Below, piece after piece: positions 56,701-64,000 of a stretch of DNA of 64,000 nt. Location of the stretch: contig CAJQUW010003451.1 in the NCBI GenBank assembly GCA_907163375.1, positions 1 to 64,000 on the forward strand, written 5' to 3'. The stretch's first letter is position 1; the number at the start of each line of letters is the position of its first letter. Both the position numbers and the translations under genes were made by a program. The DNA is from Prostheceraeus crozeri. Its lineage: Eukaryota; Platyhelminthes; Polycladida; Euryleptidae. A model generated the notes under the pieces. The model worked only from the letters and a program-made list of their open reading frames with translations. It searched no databases and was not told the origin of the DNA.

Positions 56701-59700
56701 ATGATTTGTGTGGATGCGTCTTGTCATACAATGCCAGCAAGCATTCTGTCACAGGTACGAACTATGAAAAATAGGAATTTCGCCATAATTCTCTCGCATG
56801 TTTCATTTACTTGCATGTACATACTGTATACATCTGTGTTGTTTACATGTAAATCATTCGAATTTTTCTTTCAAGGTGTATCTCCCTACCGAGCGGTCTT
56901 TGGATCCGAACCGCTGTTGCCATGCGACTCGACCCAAGCAATGGACGCCCCTGAGACGCCCGATCTCACCCCCGCAAGTCTTCAAGCCACACTCGCTCAA
57001 CGGGACTCGGCGAGGGCCTGCCTCTATCAAGACATGCTGCGGAGGATCAAGGCGTCCCAGGAGAAGATGGTGCGCTACCATCAACGAAGGAACGCCAACG
57101 CTGGACAGGAGTTCGCCGTCGGCGATGAAGTTCTCCTCCGCAACAAGCGTCGGGACGACAGAAAAGGAGGCAAGATGGAGAACCACCTGGTCTAACGACG
57201 TCTACCAAGTGACTCAGGTGCGAGGCCGAAGCACGTACAAGCTGAAGAACAAGTCTACACACACGTTTCTTCAAAAAACTGTGAATGGTATTCATTTGAA
57301 GAGATACCACCGATAACTTTCTTTGTTCCATCTATCTATAAAGTCTAGTTGTTTGTCAAATATTGTTTTCATCTTGTTCATGATTGATTCTTTTAGCAAT
57401 AGGAAACGAGACCATCATAGGAAAATAAGACGTCTGACATAGAAAGTAGAAGGTAGAAATATTAGGTAGGAAAATAATGACACGGGGAAGTTAAGACACA
57501 CACTATTCACAGGAGTTTCTGTTTCCGACCGGAAAATGTAATCATAGTCTCATTTTCTGATCGGAAAATGAAATCATACTTTCAGTGTCCGGTAGGAATC
57601 TTAAACAGAGGGAGAGCAAGAACTGTAACACCGGGCATCATATCGTTGAAATTTAATGCAGATGTTCATACCGAATAAGTCAAAATAGTTCAAAAGGATG
57701 CTTTAACAAACAATCATAAGCATATCAGAAACACGGGGAAAGAAAAAGGAATTAACATGTAAATTTTCAATTTGAAAGTGTAAAAATATTTTTTCTGATT
57801 TGTTTCTCAATGCCATGCAGTCGCCTCTATTCATAAGAAATGTAATATGAATTATCTTAGTTGATTAGTTATAAAGAAAAGTTCTGAAATTATGTATATT
57901 ACTCTATGAAGCATGTATACTTTTTCTATTGAAGCTATTGTACGTAATGCAGATTTATGAGAAATTTTGTTATTAATGATTATTCAACATACTGATGACT
58001 TATTGGAATTTTTCTACTTAAGATAGTACCAAGATCAGTTCTTGTAGTAATGCAGCAAGTAAACATGTTGTACTCTATGATGTTAAAAAGTTTTACAAAT
58101 TTTGTTTTGAGTGTGTGAAATTCCTCTAGTCTGTAGAAAATTCACAGCACTTGCTTTGTCATTCACAGCAGACAACTATTCCGCACAAAGTTCATAACAC
58201 AGCTGTATTCTAACTGAGTATCCAAGGCACCAATCCTTCATCCCAGGGTCTAAGTAAAACTTCTCAGTGATGTTGTCCTATCACTCAGTGTCAGATCATA
58301 TCTCTATTCCAAATCCAATGTGAATTTGACGAAATTTGATGAATTTGGAAAATTTAGAAAATGTGGGGGAGGAACAGAAGTTCCGATTGTTTTCATCATT
58401 TGCAAACATTTGCGTGACGCGTGTGACATTGAGTGATGCGTTTCTTTAATGTGCGTCTATGAATCATATCATGATCTTCCATCATGCCATAGACATCGAA
58501 TAGAGCATTGGAGATTTAAATGTTGTGGAGATTCCACGTGGGCCTAATAAAGTTCTAATAATTCCACATCTCAGCAAAGCTGGAACTTGGCCGATTTTTT
58601 CGGCCAGGCCCGGATGAATTATTCGTTAAGGCCCAGGTGACAGAGGACATCGCTTTCTGAACTTTACCATCCTTCATGAAAATATCGGTTTCGTTAGTTG
58701 AACGGAATCGCCTTAAGAATCAATCTAAGAAGCTGATTTTTGATTACATGATTGCGTTCTCTCTGTATGCACCATCTCTGTAAGTAAATTGATTACTGTT
58801 GAGCAGTGAGGTGAATTTCTAAACATTCATTACACAGTAAATTTTCACTTGTTTTAAATAATGTGGATCGCCTGTCTATCACGTTTAATTTGGAACTCAT
58901 TCAATAGACCGATAGTTACCTATTCTTCCAAGTTTTTTGAGACTTATTAAAGCCAGGAAAGCGGAAAAACTGAAGACATACATTTGAAAAAAATGAAATC
59001 TTATAAGTCAAAAGTTAAAATAGATATTCAATCGGTTGCTTTGAGCAAAATTCTAGAGAAATGTCAACGGCCCATCGTTGTTTAACATCATCTACATAAG
59101 ATGCACTTGACACCTTCAATTCATAATCATATTACAGCGCATAGAGGCGAAGAGCAACAGCGTGGTGCTTGACCAGACTTAATCCCTAATTTCCTTATTT
59201 TTCAATATATCTAATGATTCAATGCTTCCGGCTTTCACGAGGTCAAAATGATGTTTCAATGCGCCTTGCTCTTGGCAGCACCATGAAAAATGGCTTGCCG
59301 GCTGGGAATCGAACCCAGTCTTCGAACTGCTAACGCGGCATGAAGATCACCAAGACCAGCGAAGCACACCCTCCATGATCGTGTCCAGAGCAAGTAAAGC
59401 TTTCAGTGCGCATTATGACGTTACCTTCCTGGTTTGTTTATGTAACAATAGCAAGTAATGGAGGGGGTGCTTCGCTGGTCTTGGTGATCTTCATGCCGCG
59501 TTAGCAATTCGAAGACTGGGTTCGATTACCAGCCGGCAAGCCATTTTTCATGTCATTTCTTTTCATGTTCATGCACCACTGTCTATAAAGCTAAACGTTC
59601 AGATTTCGAGAGCCTCTTAACCAACATGTTGACCCACGTCATCCACATTGAGCCACATTCTCACATACATTGCCGATCAGATGCATCATAATAACACATG

Positions 59701-60295
59701 CACATCATAGGAAATGATCTGAAGACATTCCATGTCAAAAATAATGACTCTAGGCTTAGCACTTTTCGTTTAATCAGAGAAAACAAAAAATTTCATTATA
59801 GCCAAAAACTTCAATCTGCGTCCCATTGGATTTATATGCGTTTTTCTTTGATCTTGTCTGACAAGAAGAGGAACTCACTACAACTCGGCAGGCGTGCAGA
59901 TTCGCAGTAGTCCGAAGATGTACATCATTCTGTGAAAGTCTCATTTTCGGCCTCGTTCCCTGCAGAAACTCGCTCTGGCTGCCGGACTATGTAAATCTTG
60001 CAGTAGATAATGATGACAACAATAGTTCTTCATAAAAAAGTGAAGGTTAATCGTAAAATCCGCTTACTTTATTTGTAGTGACAATTGTAAAATCAGGGCA
60101 ATCCAGTTTGTGGCAGAACTCTGGCTTAGGATGTGGTTTAGGATTTGGCTTCGGATGTGGCTTAGGACTTGGCTTAGGAGGTGTTGGTGTTTTATCTTCA
60201 GAATTTGCGATGATGTCCGGAATTTCAAAATATACCCTTGCAGCCGTTGCAGAGGCCACCAGGCAAAGTAAACACAACGCCGCAGCAACTTTCAT
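50520..60295 (-). CDS. Secreted SOUL/heme-binding family protein (4 exons)
   Basis: Exons on the minus strand are 60295-60068, 55810-55681, 53588-53417 and 50715-50520. All introns are GT..AG, with phases 0, 1 and 2, and the reading frame is unbroken, giving 241 residues. Residues 1-18 (MKVAAALCLLCLVASATA) form a signal peptide. Residues 37-60 are a Pro-Lys-His linker of PKP and PHPKP steps. From about residue 61 the SOUL domain follows: CHKLDCPDF, NYEVRDYGETNWISTS, RLFRYINGHN, SLPVLLEMKPG, MTMHFY, PKPFDSRITMTKFP, ILVRKFDD, and the C-terminal RYWKRHNEIILLN. This order matches HEBP1/HEBP2 proteins ('YEVRxYxxxxWVST', 'RLFxYIxGxN', 'PVxxxxxPG', 'VRxFxG', 'RxNEVWL'). SOUL proteins bind heme or porphyrin; the signal peptide implies secretion, as in several invertebrate paralogues. 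Ligand binding is inferred only from the family. Confidence 0.9.
52529..52934. mobile_element. Half copy of foldback MITE 1 in SOUL intron 3
   Basis: Follows the left tip, left arm and centre of the element at 5949-6650 (from GGGAGCTACTGACACTTTC to ACTCATTTTGTA), but the right arm is absent. About 10% diverged by eye. Located in intron 3. Confidence 0.7.
53417..53588 (-). CDS. SOUL gene exon 3
   Basis: 172 nt after GTCTTTCAG and before GTAAGA; phase 1 in, phase 2 out. Encodes SLPVLLEMKPG through FPKKRILV. The split codon from exon 2 reads AAT (Asn). Confidence 0.88.
53690..53970. mobile_element. Remnant core of the Harbinger-like MITE in SOUL intron 2
   Basis: Shares TGTCTTCAGGTC, TTATCATG, GATCGGCAATG-like and CCAACATGTTGG blocks with the centre of 60612-62054. 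No ends remain. Confidence 0.5.
54915..55034. repeat. Hairpin of two inverted ribozyme-unit flanks
   Basis: Arms 54915-54965 and 54984-55034 (51 bp each, a few mismatches) surround AGGCCCAACAGGCCGAAA. The right arm matches the 3' part of the hammerhead unit at 55251. The centre keeps the stem II and GAAA parts, but CATGAGG stands in place of CTGATGAGG, so the catalytic core is incomplete. Confidence 0.75.
55181..55253 (+). ncRNA. tRNA-derived SINE head (Pol III promoter)
   Basis: TGGCCTTGTGGTTAGAGG (55187-55204) fits an A box, and GGTTCAAACC (55239-55248) fits a B box, about 35 nt apart. The stretch has the length of a tRNA, but no clear acceptor stem or CCA, so it is a SINE head rather than a tRNA gene. 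It joins the hammerhead motif directly. Confidence 0.6.
55251..55294 (+). ncRNA. Hammerhead ribozyme motif (type I, short stem III)
   Basis: Order: stem I CCACGA (55252-55257); core CTGATGA (55258-55264); stem II GGCC-CAACA-GGCC (55265-55277); GAAA (55278-55281); CATG (55282-55285), overlapping GTC at 55285-55287; stem I partner TCGTGG (55288-55293). All conserved core bases and the GUC cleavage triplet are present. Stem III is minimal; CAUG is self-complementary, as in the paired hammerheads described in Penelope-like elements and some SINE-like repeats. The predicted cut is after 55287. Confidence 0.8.
55681..55810 (-). CDS. SOUL gene exon 2
   Basis: 130 nt after TTGTTTCAG and before GTAAGT; phase 0 in, phase 1 out. 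Encodes the first strand and helix of the domain (YEVRDYGETNWISTS to RLFRYINGHNSE). Confidence 0.88.
56164..58222. repeat. Direct repeats of about 100 bp flanking a 1.85-kb segment
   Basis: 56164-56259 and 58105-58222 share TTGAGTGTGTGAAATTCCTC through AACTGAGTAT; the right copy has a small internal duplication. Between them is the integrase-bearing element. They could be a local duplication of the target region. Confidence 0.6.
56558..57645 (+). mobile_element. Integrase-bearing element remnant (Ginger-like or Ty3-related)
   Basis: Inverted ends contain ATATGAT and CCGGTGTTAC on the left and the inverse on the right, about 1.09 kb apart. Inside, 56875-57316 encodes the C-terminal part of a Ty3-type integrase: SPYRAVFGSEPLLP, MVRYHQRRNANAGQEFAVGD and VNGIHLKRYHR, just after an intron-like acceptor (TTCTTTCAAG). 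It is a broken remnant lacking the catalytic core. Inverted ends favour a Ginger-type DNA transposon over an LTR element, but the evidence is limited. It lies in SOUL intron 1. Confidence 0.55.
59282..59552. repeat. Inverted pair of tRNA-derived SINEs
   Basis: Left copy (minus) 59282-59377 and right copy (plus) 59457-59552 are near-perfect inverses around about 80 nt. In the plus direction each has GCTGGTCTTGGTGATC (A-box-like), GGGTTCGATT (B box) and GCCGGCAAGCCATTTTTCAT. The left copy keeps the canonical GGTTCGATTCC; the right has one change (GATTACC). In SOUL intron 1. Confidence 0.65.
59560..59993. mobile_element. Right half of Harbinger-like MITE (H3)
   Basis: Matches the second half of 60612-62054 in order (CAACATGTTGACCCACGTCA, TCTTGTCTGACAAGAAGAGG, ACATCATTCTGTGAAAGTCT) and ends GGCTGCCGGACTA. 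The left half is missing. It lies 75 bp inside intron 1, next to exon 1. Confidence 0.7.
60068..60295 (-). CDS. SOUL gene exon 1
   Basis: 228 nt encoding the signal peptide, the Pro-Lys linker and CPDFTIVTTNK, ending phase 0 before GTAAGC. The start chosen is the ATG at 60293-60295, because translation from it begins directly with the signal peptide. The upstream in-frame ATG at 60343 lies only a few bases from the TATA box and so is probably not transcribed. Confidence 0.88.
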
Positions 60296-60345
60296 AGTGA
60301 AATTCTCTACGGAATCTTTATATGCAGTCGAGAGATGTTTCAATT

Positions 60346-60353
60346 CTTATATA
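60346..60353 (-). promoter_or_regulatory. TATA box of the SOUL gene
   Basis: TATATAAG on the minus strand, 51 nt before the chosen ATG. Initiation about 30 nt downstream would leave a 5' leader of roughly 20-25 nt. A second TATAAA-like word near 60318 is too close to the ATG to serve. Confidence 0.5.
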
Positions 60354-60611
60354 GAATTTGAATTGTTTCATTTTACGCAAGACTTCAACTTTCAAACTGT
60401 CTGTGCATCTTTCACCTTCATTAAAATGTCTTGAATTGCGTCAGGTCTGTACCAGGTGAACGCATCTGCAATGGTCCAGGTGCTGACACTTCATGTCAAG
60501 TGGTTAGTCGGTTTAGAGATTGCGTCAGTGTCCAACATTGTTCCAGCAAATGGTCAAAAGACGACGGCTACTGGAAGTCATTCGAAAATTGGCTGTCAGG
60601 TAAACGTATAA

Positions 60612-61297
60612 TAGTCCGGCAGCCAGAGCGAGTTTCTACAGGGAACGAGGCCGACAATGAGACTTTCACAGAATGATGTACACCTCATAGTCCGGCAGCC
60701 AGCACGAGTTTCTGCAGGGAACGAGGCCGACAATGAGACTTTCACAGAATGATGTACACCTCATAGTTCGGCAGCCAGCACGAGTTTCTGCAGAGAATGA
60801 GGCCGACCATGAGACTTTCACAGAATGATGTACACTTCATAGTCCGGCAGCCAGCACGAGTTTCTGCAGGGAACGAGGCCGAAAATGAGACTTTCACAGA
60901 ATGATGTACACCTCATAGTCCGGCAGCCAGCCAGCACGAGTTTGTGCAGGGAACGAGGCCGACAATGAGACTTTCACAGAATGATGTACACCTCATAGTC
61001 TGACAGTCAGAACGAGTTTCTGCAGGGAACGAGGCCGACAATGAGACTTTCACAGAATGATGTGCACCTCATAGTCTGACAGTCAGAACGAGTTTCTGCA
61101 GGGAACGCGGCCGACAATGAGACTTTCACAGAATGATGTGCACCTCATAGTCTGACAGTCAGAACGAGTTTCTGCAGGGAACGAGGCCGACAATGAGACT
61201 TTCACAGAATGACGTGCACCTCATAGTCTGACAATCAGAACGAGTTTCTGCAGGGAACGCGGCCGACAATGAGACTTTCACAGAATGATGTACACCC
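60612..61297. repeat. 76-bp tandem array, 9 units
   Basis: Period 76 bp (for example TAG at 60688 and 60764). The units share CGAGTTTCTGCAGGGAACGA and AATGAGACTTTCACAGAATG. The last four units share the TCTGACAGTCAGAACGAG variant, showing local spread of a mutation. Confidence 0.9.
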
Positions 61298-61839
61298 TAT
61301 GTTTATTACGAATCTGCACGTCTGCCGAGGTCTAGTGAGTTCCTCTTCTTGTCAGACAAGATCAAAGAAAAACACAGGAAAATCCAATGGACGCAGGTTG
61401 AAGTTTTTGGCTATAATGAAATTTTTTGTTTTCTCTGATTAAACGAAAAGTTGACATGGAATGTCTTCAGGTCATTTCCTATGATGTGAATGTGCTATTA
61501 TGATGCATCTGATCGGCAATGTGTCTGAGAATGTGGCTCAATGTGGATGACGTGGGTCAACATGTTGGTTAAGAGGCTCTCGAAATCTGAACGTTTAGCA
61601 TTATAGACAGTGGTGCATGAACATGAAAAGAAATGACCTGAAGACATTCAATGACAAGAATTATGACTCTGGGCTTGGTACCTTTCATTTATTAAAGAAA
61701 AAAAACAAAAATTTTATTGTAGCGAAAAATCTGAGTCCCATTATATTTGCATGTGTTTTTCTTTGATCCTGTCTGACAAGAAGATGAGCTCACTAGAACT
61801 CGGCAGACGTGCAGATTCTTAGTGGGCATAGGGTGTACA

Positions 61840-62054
61840 TCATTCTGTGAAAGTCTCATCTTCGCCCTCGTTCCCTGCAGAAACTCGTTCTGGCTGCCGG
61901 AATATGAGGTGTACATCATTCTGTGAAAGTCTCATTTTCGGCCTCGTTCCCTGTAGAAACTCGAGTTGGTTGCCGGACTATGAGGTGTACATCATTCTTT
62001 GAAAGTCTCATTGTCGGCCTCGTTCCCTGCAGAACCGCTCTGGCTGCCGGACTA
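61840..62054. repeat. 76-bp array in inverse orientation, about 3 units
   Basis: Inverse of the left array (ACATCATTCTGTGAAAGTCT, TTCCCTGCAGAAACTCG, GGCTGCCGGA). Forms the right terminal repeat of H4. Confidence 0.85.
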
Positions 62055-62581
62055 TAACAAGTGCTTCAATGAGGGAAGATTAGAAAGAAGTAAAACTAAC
62101 AATCAAAACAGTGAATCATTAGCAAATGATGCACTCGCACCTAATACTGCATGACCAGTGACCACAACATCAATATACAGTATCAACCGTGCTGGTGTGA
62201 GGTTGTGTCTGAGCTGTTCTTCCGTGCAAACTCGTTATTTCATTGCCATTTCTGGAAAATTTTACACTCGTCGATTTCTCTTCGTATCATCGTCGTCATT
62301 GTGTAATTGTCTTTCATCAATTTGGTCGTCCTTCGGTGCTAAACTGAATTTTTTTCATTTCGAGTTCCTGTTAAGTAAGTGATTTTCACAGACTGAATCG
62401 GCAAGTTTGGCTGCAGAAACTCGTCAAGTCTTGACGGCGGCACTACGTCACGTAATTTGCCTTACTTTCTGGATTATCTAGTGGTTCAAAGCGTCTTGCG
62501 TGTCAACTGGTGGGTTGGTGTATCCGTATCGTCTTGGCGTTGCTATCGCATAGTTTCAGGATCGAATCGCTTACCGTTTTG

Positions 62582-63717
62582 ATGATGCCTGTAGATGATG
62601 ATGCAATTTCCTTTTCATCAGTTCGGCGTATGTCTACAACGCAAGTCAACAAATTGACGAAGCAGCAGCTGCTTTTGGTATTGAAGGATGCTTTTGCTTT
62701 TGCTGATGACAAAGACAATACATTTCAGAGTGATTTAAGTACACCCGCGCTGAAACAGGTCGTTTGTGAAGCTGTCTCAGAGATTAAGATGGAGTTGCAA
62801 CAAGAAAATAAAATAATGATTTGGAGGTTCTCTTACTGCTAAGATTAATGGTATTTCCGAATCAATTAGCAAATTGAATTGCGACATTCGCTCTGACTTC
62901 ATTAGAGAGCTTGATGATAGAGAATCAAGAAAGAACAATTTAATGGTTTTCGGTTTGAAAGAGTCTGACTCTGCTACTGTGGCACATCGTGATTTTGATA
63001 GGAAAAGTGTGTCTGATCTGTTTTCTAACATATGTCCACATGGTCAAAATGCACTGTAAACCGTAGACCGACAATTATCCTACAAAATTGCTGACAAAAT
63101 CAACCGACGATTGTCACCTCCAATATCCTGCGATATCCGACGAATTTGTAGGTTCTCCACCGACATCGAAACAGATGCTTTGTATGAAAATTAACTAAAC
63201 AAAAGCTGTTGAATATTGATTGATTTTTTCGACTAGTGATTGTTTGACTTTTGGGCAATATGTATTATTGTGTGGCAAAACCATGATTTATTTTGATATA
63301 ATTTAATTAATTACCTACATTTTTGATATATTTAAGCTATAATTCATTGCTATTCATTTTGTCGCTTTTTGTCGGATATTGTAGATGTTCAGTGGCAATC
63401 ATCCTACAAGAACTAATAATGACCGACAAAATAGATTTTGTAGGATAAATGTCTGTCAATTGTCAGTCAACGGTTTACAGTGTGTGAAGGTCATGCGTTG
63501 CTTCAGGGTTGGCTCAAAACGGACGGGTCATAATGAAAAAGATAAGCCATTGAAGGTCATACTGCATAACTATGAAGACAAAGTAATGATTCTTAAGAAA
63601 TGTCGTAATTTGCGGAATTCTGTCTACAAGAATGTGTATATAAAGCGGGATCTTACTCCCCCCCCCAATTGGAATATGAAAAGCTTCTCAAAGTTGAACT
63701 CAGAAGGCGCAAGGTGA
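62582..63717 (+). pseudogene. LINE ORF1 protein (interrupted)
   Basis: Starts MMPVDDDAISFSSVRRMS and runs through a coiled-coil-like stretch to a frame change near 62820. It continues as SESISKLNCDIRSDF and RKNNLMVFGLKESDS up to the MITE at 63052. After the MITE it resumes as VKVMRCFRVGSK, PLKVILHNYEDKVMILKKC and KRDLTPPPNWNMKSFSKLN. RKNNLMVFGL, the R-x-G block and the PLKV..(16-20)..LKK..LR block are the RRM-like ORF1 pattern of CR1/L2-clade LINEs, an RNA-binding protein that packages LINE RNA. Confidence 0.7.
63052..63482. mobile_element. MITE inserted in LINE ORF1
   Basis: Ends CACTGTAAACCGTAGACCGA and the inverse of CACTGTAAACCGTTGACTGA; inner blocks CCTACAAAAT and ATTTTGTAGG also pair. 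Length 431 bp, no coding gene. TG is found on both outer sides but no longer target duplication, so the superfamily is open. Confidence 0.75.
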
Positions 63718-63790
63718 AGACGTGTACATAAGGGATGGCAAAATTCATGTAGCGAAAAATGCGCATCCCTCTGTATGACACAACGTGGCC

Positions 63791-64000
63791 ATGTATCTAA
63801 GCTTATTGCTAGTTAATGCAAGATCAGTTGCCTCTGTTGGCAAAATTGACGATTTGCGCCTATCTTGTGTGTGTTTACGTCCAACTATTCTCATAGTTAC
63901 TGAGACTTGGCTTAGAAACATACATGACGATGCAAGCTTCATCATAAATGGCTACAGTCTTTTTCGAAGCGATCGTTCTGATAGATTTGGCGGCGGAGTA
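63791..64000 (+). CDS. LINE ORF2 start: APE-type endonuclease (partial)
   Basis: Open to the window end: 70 codons from ATG 63791. The sequence reads MYLSLLLVNARSVASVGKID, then TILIVTETWLRN and DRFGGGV. NARS near the N-terminus, TETWL (with the catalytic Glu) and the D-R..GGGV block are the first motifs of the AP-endonuclease-like domain that nicks target DNA in CR1/L2/Jockey-type LINEs. No break is visible in this stretch. Confidence 0.85.
   Translation, partial: MYLSLLLVNARSVASVGKIDDLRLSCVCLRPTILIVTETWLRNIHDDASFIINGYSLFRSDRSDRFGGGV

Larger units (their letters stand above)
60612..62054. mobile_element. Harbinger-like MITE with 76-bp repeats, whole copy (H4)
   Basis: TAA at 60609-60611 and 62055-62057. 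The ends are TAGTCCGGCAGCCAGAGCGA and its inverse. The left terminal repeat is expanded to nine 76-bp units and the right to about three in inverse orientation; the roughly 540-bp centre is itself partly palindromic. Length 1,443 bp, no coding gene. The 3-bp TWA duplication fits PIF/Harbinger. It begins about 260 bp upstream of the SOUL TATA box. Confidence 0.82.
62140..64000 (+). mobile_element. CR1/L2-like LINE, 5' part (continues past the window)
   Basis: ORF1 remnants at 62582-63717 and the start of ORF2 at 63791 are in the expected order on the plus strand, 74 nt apart. The upstream 62140-62580 is probably 5' untranslated sequence. ORF1 is interrupted by a MITE at 63052-63482. The element runs off the right edge, so its reverse transcriptase is not seen. 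Confidence 0.75.

Noticed and set aside
60612-61297. Regular repeats resembling a CRISPR array
   Set aside because: The 76-bp units are directly adjacent with no unique spacers, lie in a eukaryotic MITE and form its terminal repeat.

Overview
This is animal nuclear DNA: AT-rich, with phased introns, an APE-type LINE, tRNA-derived SINEs and at least six families of cut-and-paste transposons. There is no bacterial-style gene packing. The frequent short motif TAGGCCTA and the transposon mix suggest a marine invertebrate, possibly an ambulacrarian, but the species cannot be fixed from this window. Most of the 64 kb is mobile or repetitive. One host gene can be assembled with confidence.

The host gene lies on the minus strand from 60295 down to 50520. 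It is a four-exon gene for a 241-residue secreted SOUL/heme-binding-protein (HEBP2-like) protein with a signal peptide and a Pro-Lys linker. All three introns have GT..AG ends and keep the reading frame. Its introns and 5' flank hold transposon remnants, a pair of inverted SINEs and a tRNA-like head joined to a hammerhead ribozyme motif.

Layout. 1-7.3 kb: a LINE tail, a composite repeat (R1) with a GACCCAC minisatellite, then two long foldback palindromes. 7.8-12.6 kb: a Sola-like transposon with a 4-bp target duplication. 13.1-16.1 kb: piggyBac-like element PB1. 19.4-28.7 kb: a second piggyBac-like element, PB2, inside a tandem duplication. The block 11687-21728 was copied to 21729-28546, and the second copy lost its middle (the equivalent of 15782-19000). 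29.3-30.9 kb: a second R1 copy running into a 23-N gap. 31.4-32.4 kb: a TA-flanked Tc1/mariner-type element. 32.6-39.9 kb: a pogo-type transposon split by a 4.8-kb Harbinger-like insertion. 40.3-41.0 kb: a hAT element with an exact 8-bp target duplication and a BED-finger remnant. 42.1-46.0 kb: Harbinger-like MITEs whose terminal repeats have grown into 76-bp tandem repeats, and a 43-bp GAATT satellite surrounding a perfect 124-bp-arm palindrome. 47.9-49.1 kb: a 293-bp tandem repeat. 50.5-60.3 kb: the SOUL gene. 60.6-62.1 kb: a whole Harbinger-like MITE just upstream of its promoter. 62.5-64.0 kb: the 5' part of a CR1/L2-like LINE, with a MITE inside ORF1.

Most transposase genes here are broken by a few frameshifts or stops, so these elements look dead or non-autonomous. 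Many copy-to-copy differences in the duplicated block are single-base changes in homopolymer runs, so some may be assembly errors rather than mutations.
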